Positions 14,369-15,655 of a stretch of DNA of 15,655 nt are shown here, piece after piece. This DNA is from Nocardioidaceae bacterium. Lineage in GTDB: Bacteria > Actinomycetota > Actinomycetes > Propionibacteriales > Nocardioidaceae. Below the pieces are notes generated by a model. The model did no database searches and had not been told where the DNA came from. It saw nothing but the letters and a program-made list of their open reading frames with translations. Numbering within the stretch: position 1 is the first letter of the stretch; the number at the start of each line of letters is the position of its first letter. Made by a program: the position numbers and the translations under genes. The stretch is from assembly GCA_013696365.1 (NCBI GenBank), contig JACCYS010000007.1, forward strand, positions 1 to 15,655, written 5' to 3'.

Positions 14369-15655
14369 CCGAGGTGGGGCCCGACCCGGGCGGGGCAGCC
14401 CCGGTGCTGGCGGTCGTCGGGCGGCCCAACGTGGGCAAGTCGACGCTGGTCAATCGGCTGCTCGGCCGCCGTGAGGCGGTTGTCGAAGACATCCCCGGTG
14501 TGACCCGTGACCGGGTCGCCTACGACGCGTTGTGGAACGGCCGGGCGTTCACCGTCGTCGACACCGGCGGCTGGGACCCGGACGCGCAGGGTATGGCCGA
14601 GCTGATTACCCGTCAGGCCGAGCTGGCCGTCGCCGCCGCCGACGCGGTGATGTTCGTGGTGGATGCGACGGTGGGGATCACCGACACCGACGAGGCCGTC
14701 GTCCGGGTGCTGCGACGCTCGGCTAAGCCGGTCGTGCTGGCAGCGAACAAGGTCGACGACCTGCGCGGTGAGGCCGAGGCGGCCACGCTGTGGAACCTCG
14801 GGCTGGGGGAGCCGTACTCCGTGTCGGCGCTGCACGGGCGGGGGAGTGGGGATCTGCTCGATGCCGTGCTGGACGCGCTGCCCGAGGCGCCGGCGGAGCG
14901 CGATGCCGATGTCGGTGGGCCACGCCGGGTCGCGATCGTCGGCAAGCCCAACGTGGGTAAGTCGAGTCTGCTGAACGTGCTGGCCGGCGCTGAGCGTGTC
15001 GTCGTCGACGACGTCGCCGGCACCACGGTTGACCCGGTCGACGAGCTCATCGAGCTGGGCGGGCGGGAGTGGCGCTTCGTGGACACCGCAGGGGTGCGCC
15101 GGCGGGTCAAGGAGGCGTCCGGACACGAGTACTACGCCAGCCTGCGGACTCAAACGGCGCTGGAGCGTGCCGAGGTGGCGGTGGTGGTGATCGACGCCAG
15201 CCAGCCGTTGACCGAGCAGGATCAGCGCCTGATCGCGATGGTCGCCGAGGCGGGCCGCGCGGTGGTCGTGGCGTTCAACAAGTGGGACCTCGTCGACGAG
15301 GACCGTCGCTACTACCTGGAGCGGGAGATCGACCGTGACCTGATGCGCGTGCAATGGGCGCCGCGGGCCAACATCTCTGCACATACCCGCTGGCACGTCG
15401 ACCGATTGGTACCGGCGCTCGACCGAGCCTTGGCGGGCTGGGAGACCCGGGTGGCCACCGGAGCGCTGAACGCCTTTCTCGGGCGGCTGGTCGCCGAGCA
15501 CCCACACCCGGTGCGGTCCGGCAAGCAACCCAAGGTGCTGTTCGCGACTCAGGCGAGCACCGCGCCGCCCACTTTCGTGCTGTTCACCTCGGGCAAGCTG
15601 GAGGCCTCGTACCTTCGCTTCATCGAGCGGCGGTTGCGTGAGGACTTCGGGTTCG
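14365..15655 (+). CDS. der: Ribosome assembly GTPase Der/EngA (partial, C-terminus beyond window end)
   Basis: Der is an essential GTPase with two tandem G domains and a KH-like C-terminal domain that acts in 50S subunit assembly. In the 430 visible residues, the first G domain has GRPNVGKST (19-27), DTGG (66-69) and NKVD (128-131). The second has GKPNVGKSS (193-201), DTAG (240-243) and NKWD (305-308). The C-terminal domain follows, with [22 protein letters not shown] (about 386-407). By usual family length only about the last 10-25 residues should be missing. The ATG overlaps the cmk stop by 4 bases. Confidence 0.96.
   Translation, partial: MTEVGPDPGGAAPVLAVVGRPNVGKSTLVNRLLGRREAVVEDIPGVTRDRVAYDALWNGRAFTVVDTGGWDPDAQGMAELITRQAELAVAAADAVMFVVDATVGITDTDEAVVRVLRRSAKPVVLAANKVDDLRGEAEAATLWNLGLGEPYSVSALHGRGSGDLLDAVLDALPEAPAERDADVGGPRRVAIVGKPNVGKSSLLNVLAGAERVVVDDVAGTTVDPVDELIELGGREWRFVDTAGVRRRVKEASGHEYYASLRTQTALERAEVAVVVIDASQPLTEQDQRLIAMVAEAGRAVVVAFNKWDLVDEDRRYYLEREIDRDLMRVQWAPRANISAHTRWHVDRLVPALDRALAGWETRVATGALNAFLGRLVAEHPHPVRSGKQPKVLFATQASTAPPTFVLFTSGKLEASYLRFIERRLREDFGF

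Noticed and set aside
13768..15528. Long minus-strand open frame (586 codons) opposite cmk and der
   Set aside because: It is the antisense shadow of two well-recognised genes in high-GC DNA, with Arg/His/Val-rich composition and no family resemblance.

Overview
The window is a very GC-rich stretch (about 70 % by eye) with GTG and TTG starts, strong G/C bias at third codon positions and many 4-base stop/start overlaps. Gene content and order point to an actinobacterium: a parA-like gene, scpA, scpB, rluB, (aroH, tyrA), cmk and der form a neighbourhood typical of that phylum. The genus cannot be named from the sequence alone. No insertion sequence, phage gene, CRISPR array or rRNA is visible.

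The left half (1-8438) is a self-contained selenocysteine (Sec) module arranged around a short divergent promoter region (2240-2312). Leftward run selC (tRNA-Sec, 95 nt with encoded CCA), selA (selenocysteine synthase) and selB (Sec-specific elongation factor, cut by the window edge). Rightward run fdhA, fdhB and an NrfD-type membrane gene, followed by selD (selenophosphate synthetase). fdhA is one gene read through an in-frame UGA at codon 190. A bacterial SECIS hairpin lies 11 nt after that UGA, with the same GGTCT apical loop and the same spacing as I recall for E. coli fdhF. The window therefore holds the tRNA, its charging enzyme, the selenium donor enzyme, the decoding factor and one selenoprotein client. 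FdhA has no twin-arginine signal, so this formate dehydrogenase probably faces the cytoplasm and passes electrons through FdhB to the quinone pool by way of the NrfD-like subunit.

A 249-base gene-free stretch (8439-8687) separates the halves. It contains a 15-bp tandem duplication and an array of operator-like elements built on the 7-mer ACGTGGC: a perfect 7-2-7 inverted repeat, a second copy with one mismatch, and a half-site between them, at spacings close to whole helical turns.

The right half (8688-15655) is a dense rightward core-gene block: a ParA/Soj-like ATPase, a 128-residue protein with a predicted ribbon-helix-helix C-terminus, scpA and scpB (condensin partners of Smc), rluB (23S rRNA pseudouridine synthase), aroH (chorismate mutase), tyrA (prephenate dehydrogenase with ACT domain), cmk (CMP kinase) and der (two-G-domain ribosome assembly GTPase, cut by the right edge). 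From parA to rluB every junction overlaps, which suggests coupled translation. The most interesting open question here is whether ParA, the ribbon-helix-helix protein and the upstream palindromes form a small partition-like or self-regulating system attached to the condensin genes. I saw no clearly undescribed large system; the Sec biology belongs to known families.
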